64,000 bases of DNA from Heterodera schachtii (Eukaryota > Nematoda > Chromadorea > Rhabditida > Heteroderidae). Location of the stretch: positions 406,652 through 470,651 of the forward strand of contig SIJG01000086.1 of the NCBI GenBank assembly GCA_023374025.1, given 5' to 3'. Shown here in pieces: positions 60,402 through 64,000 of this stretch. Position 1 is the first letter of the stretch, and each line of letters starts with the position of its first letter. The translations under genes and the position numbers were made by a program. The notes beneath the pieces are model-generated. The model made no database searches and was not told where the DNA came from. It worked only from the letters and a program-made list of their open reading frames with translations.

Positions 60402-61165
60402 GATGCTTGAGTGGTAAATGGGTCCATCATCTTTGGAGCATTTTCAAACAAAAATGTATGCATATTGAAAACAGCAGAAAGACATACTAGGAGAAATTTT
60501 ATGGCTCTAGTGCATAGGAATAGCATTCGCCAATTATTTACAAAAGTTAATTATTATTTTATCAAATTGCAATACTTTCTCACATAATAATATTCTAAAT
60601 GTTAATACATTATCAAGTCATTAAAAATAATAGCATAACAATTTGGTATAAGTGATACGAGATATTCATTGTTAATCCGGAATTTATTTATTTCAAAAAA
60701 ATAATTGAAAGAGTTTTGCAAATCTTGGCGATAAAATTTTTTTAAGTTTATGAATAAAATATGATAACAATTTGCGATTAGTTTTTCTTTTTTATTTTGC
60801 ACACATTTAACACTTCATATTAAATAAATTCTATTCGAAAAAATAATATATTACAAAAATAAATTATCCCCGCAATAGTCACATTATTTTCTCAATAAAA
60901 CTTTATTAAAAAATAAAAAGCAATTAAGATAGAAGAAAATAATTAATAGATGCCCATTTTTGCCAAAAAAAAAGATCCACTGAATTATTTATAAAATTTT
61001 AAATTTCCTAAATTACATCTTTTACGCGTCACAAGGATTTTGTAAAACGCCATAATTGACAATCAGTTAAATGGCCAATTAATTTCAAAGACCACATTAA
61101 AGTCGAGTGTAAGAACTTGATAACAACTTGGTCGCGAAATGTACTAGAAGACTTAACATGAAGGA
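60402..61165 (+). other. two exon-like islands
   Basis: After ATTTAG at about 60401 a frame CLSGKWVHHLWSIFKQKCMH runs to a TAG near 60492; a second open frame (NFMALVHRNSIRQL) continues in another phase. At about 61073-61162 a second island reads KWPINFKDHIKVECKNLITT, then WSRNVLEDLT and a stop. Both are GC-richer than their surroundings and on the same strand. They could be parts of one decayed gene. Family unknown. Confidence 0.2.
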
Positions 61166-61169
61166 AGAT

Positions 61170-63315
61170 TGAAAATGTAAATCAATAAATTAAATTTTTT
61201 CCGAAAAATCACTTTTTTTAACTGTGTAATTTTATTCTACTTAATTTTTTTCAATATTATTAAAATATAAAATTTTATATAGCATAAAATGAAAAGATAA
61301 ACAAATATGAAAAAATAAATAAAATCACAACGAATACCAAAATTAAACAATTATAAAAACTAGTTAAAAAAGAAAAGATCCACCTGAGAAACAAAATACA
61401 ATAATCCATTTTCATTATAATAAATTATTGGACCGACTCAAAAAAAAATGGACAGCATGGATCACAAGAATAGACAATTATTTAAGATTTTATTGATTAA
61501 GTGTACTTTTTAACAAAAAATTATTACAAATCTAACATTTCCAAACAAAAATACATAGTATAATTATTTTATATATCTTCAACGGTATTTGAACTGGTGT
61601 AAAGTCAAAATTTAAAAAATACGCACTCAAAAAATTAAATTTTATAAATAATCATTAAGATATCGCCTTGCAAATTTATAAAGCTTCAATCTTAAGAAAA
61701 ATACATTAATTAAAAAGTAAAAATTTTATTAACGAAAGTTATGTTTTAAACAATAATTCAACAACCGGTTTAAAAGATATTTCATTGTATGAATAAAAAT
61801 TAAAGAAAAGTTGCAATAAAAGAATAATTAAATAAACATAAAACAAGCGAGCGATTCAATATATAAAATTTAAAAGGCTGTTTTGCAAAAAGGCATTAAA
61901 CAGAAATAGCTAATTAAGTAATTAATAAATTATGATTAATTATAAAAGCACAATTCTGAAATAAATAATAAACCTACAAATTTTATGATTAAGGAATATA
62001 TCCAAACCGTTTAATTTATATATAATTAGTATTGCATAATAAAACTATATCATATTTTCAAAATTTTAATAATATTAATAAACTTTGAAATCATGATATT
62101 TTGAAAATAAGCTATAAAAATATCATATTATAAACAAAATGACAACTTTTTTATATTTTTAACATTATAAAAATATAGCGTATATAAATTAGAATAAACT
62201 GAATTTAAATTATGGGAAAAAAAAATTAAAAAAAGCAGTGAAATAGCAAAATATCGATGGATTTTTTCAGCATTTCAGTTCGGTCTGCACAATAAAAAAA
62301 TAAGCATTTATATTGCAAAAAGTAAATTAATTAATTTTTTTAAATTTCAAATTATTAATAATTTCAATAATAAAGAAGTTTTAATCTATTTAAATAAATT
62401 TCATTGTAAATTTAGGATTAATCATTAGAATTAAGTACAAATTAAAATTGAAATAATCTATTATAGATAATAAAAAATAGATTGAATTAAAAAATATTTT
62501 CATTGTATTACCCTATTCATTAAATCATAAAGTCATAGATAATATATTAAAGTCAAACCAAAAAAACAAATAGAACAAAAAATAAACCAATCCGTGAATC
62601 TTCATGCCCTCTTCTAAACCATTAATTTATTCAACAAATGTAATGAGTAAAAAATACGAATAAATTTAAAAATATTCAGAACCGATGAAATAAATCTTAA
62701 TTTGTTTTTTATTGAGAAACAATGTTTTTTATTTATTATTTTCTTTTATCCTTTTCAATTTAATTCTTAGATTAACCAAAATTATCTTTTACAAAATTTA
62801 CATTATTCTATCATTTAATGCCTAAATTTTAAGTATTTTTTTTTCAATTCTCTTGCCATAAATCTATCTTTATTCGAAAAATATGATTTTTTAAGATTAA
62901 AATTAATTTTATCAGATATTATGAAATTCATGATTTTCTTTAAAATTCATAGCAATTAGACGATCTCTATCTTTATGTACTGCCGACTAAGGATTAAATG
63001 ATCAATCTTTTACAAAATATCAAATTATATAAAAATTAGTCTTAAAATTTAACAATATCAAGTTTACACTAAATTCGGCATTTGAAAAATTTTTTTGACA
63101 GAACTTAAAAATTAAATATATCTGCGTATGCATTGCATAAGATGAATATTAATTATGTTTGTTATTAAAAAATTTTTTAATAGTTTTAAAATATACGTTA
63201 AAAAATGAGTATGGAAGATGATTTATCAAAAACCCCTTTTACAAGAAAGGTTTGTCAATTTAAAACTCGATAAATTAAAAAATGCTAAAGATTTCTAAAT
63301 AAAATATTGTATTTA
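61170..63315. other. AT-rich DNA
   Basis: No supportable gene or repeat family seen. Confidence 0.5.
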
Positions 63316-63318
63316 ATC

Positions 63319-63486
63319 TTAATCACATATCGAAATTAAAAAATAATTCAATTTTGGAGATGTCCTTGCTCCTCCTTGTTGGATGATTCCCGAAATCTGG
63401 TCGCTGATGAAGTCTTGACACAGCCTTTTGGGGTCAATACTTTCGAATGAAGAGCTCAATGAATGTTTCTGTTGACGATTTTCCAT
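63319..63486 (-). CDS. 55-aa protein or first exon of a larger gene
   Basis: ATG 63486 to TAA 63319-63321. The frame starts MENRQQKHSLSSSFESIDPK, continues RLCQDFISDQISGIIQQGGA and ends in an AT-biased tail (NYFLISICD), so the true exon may end earlier at an unseen donor. Composition is clearly coding-like, and a well-placed TATA box and initiator lie upstream. No family recognised and no downstream exon identified. Confidence 0.5.
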   Translation of the reverse strand: MENRQQKHSLSSSFESIDPKRLCQDFISDQISGIIQQGGARTSPKLNYFLISICD

Positions 63487-63531
63487 TGCGAATTTGAAAT
63501 TTTTGTAAGTTTTTCAAATGAATTCCTCAAC

Positions 63532-63564
63532 TGACTAGATGAACAAACTGGTCACCTATTTATA
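63532..63564 (-). promoter_or_regulatory. TATA box plus TCAGT initiator
   Basis: On the minus strand, AATATAAATAGG (TATAAATA at 63557-63564) is followed 32 bp later by TCAGTTG, an arthropod/nematode-type initiator with its A at 63532. The ATG of the 55-aa ORF is 46 bp further on. The spacing is ideal for a core promoter. Confidence 0.6.
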
Positions 63565-63589
63565 TTAAGTGTGATTAATTTTCGTTTCA

Positions 63590-64000
63590 ACAATTTGCTT
63601 TTTGCACTAAAAATTTAGTTCAAACTTTAACAAAATTGTCTTAAAATAATTGCCAAAAAACACAACCCCAAAATCGTTTCAATAATATGCTTTTGGCGCC
63701 AAAAAATAAGTTCAAATTTACAAATGCTTTACAATAATTGCCTAAAATATACACAACGTCAATTTCGTTTCAATATTTGCTTTTGGCGCTAAAAATTTAT
63801 TTAAATGTTAACAAATGCCTTACAATAATTGACAAAAATATACACAACGTCAATTTCGTTCCAATAATTTGTTTTTTTGGCGCTAAAAATTAAGTTCAAA
63901 TTTACAAATGCTTTACAATAATTGTCTAAAATATACACAACGTCAATTTCGTTTCAATATTTGCTTTTGGCGCTAAAAATTTATTTAAATGTTAACAAAT
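63590..64000. repeat. about 90-bp tandem repeats, continuing past the window
   Basis: Units share TTTCAATATTTGCTTTTGGC, GCTAAAAATT and TACAATAATTG. The GGCGC word occurs at 63695, 63785, 63879 and 63969, giving periods of 90, 94 and 90; a diverged first unit starts near 63597 (TTTTTGCACTAAAAATTTAG). They sit directly upstream of the 63.5-kb promoter. Confidence 0.85.

Overview
The window is strongly AT-rich eukaryotic DNA. Coding pieces are short exons joined by GT-AG introns of about 40-61 bp, and most of the sequence is repeats, transposon remnants and unannotatable AT-rich DNA. Tiny introns, a Maverick/Polinton-type polymerase gene, a mariner-family transposase fossil and several foldback elements suggest a small-intron invertebrate. 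A plant-parasitic (root-knot type) nematode is my best guess, but that is inference. No tRNA, rRNA or CRISPR was recognised.

Layout: (1) 1-2744 is AT-rich flank. (2) 2748-10060 and 10061-17374 are two nearly identical copies of a 7.31-kb unit in direct tandem. Each holds about 5 kb of AT-rich DNA with a few exon-like islands, then a broken, intron-containing Polinton-like polB on the minus strand, cut off just before the catalytic palm. (3) 17375-21540 is a block of clearly higher GC. Its minus-strand genes continue upstream of polB: a 54-aa membrane ORF ending in PPPY, an F-box-like ORF with a frame break, and an 8-exon proline-rich gene built partly from a tandem array of identical-size exons. 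Two plus-strand genes diverge from them: a CAG/CAA-repeat gene and a chromodomain gene. The two plus genes share a CTATTTAAG box about 40 bp before the ATG. I read this block, with polB, as the remnant or accessory arm of one Polinton-like element. (4) 21540-23210 is a C-poor satellite-like tract and 23222-23710 a very GC-rich block with long G runs. (5) 23720-63300 is AT-rich DNA with dispersed duplications, a hairpin-array element (36.43 kb), a MITE with clustered CGACAGT motifs (40.65 kb), a foldback element carrying an apparently captured exon (42.4-43.3 kb), local segmental duplications (43.8-46.1 kb), a second foldback element (48.5-49.3 kb) and a mariner fossil (56.7 kb). (6) 63319-64000 has a small minus-strand ORF with a good TATA/initiator promoter, backed by about 90-bp tandem repeats running off the window.

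The strongest material is the 15.1-21.5 kb block. A decaying Polinton polymerase sits beside linked genes whose splice structure can be read directly, and its polB portion has been tandemly duplicated with 7 kb of flank.
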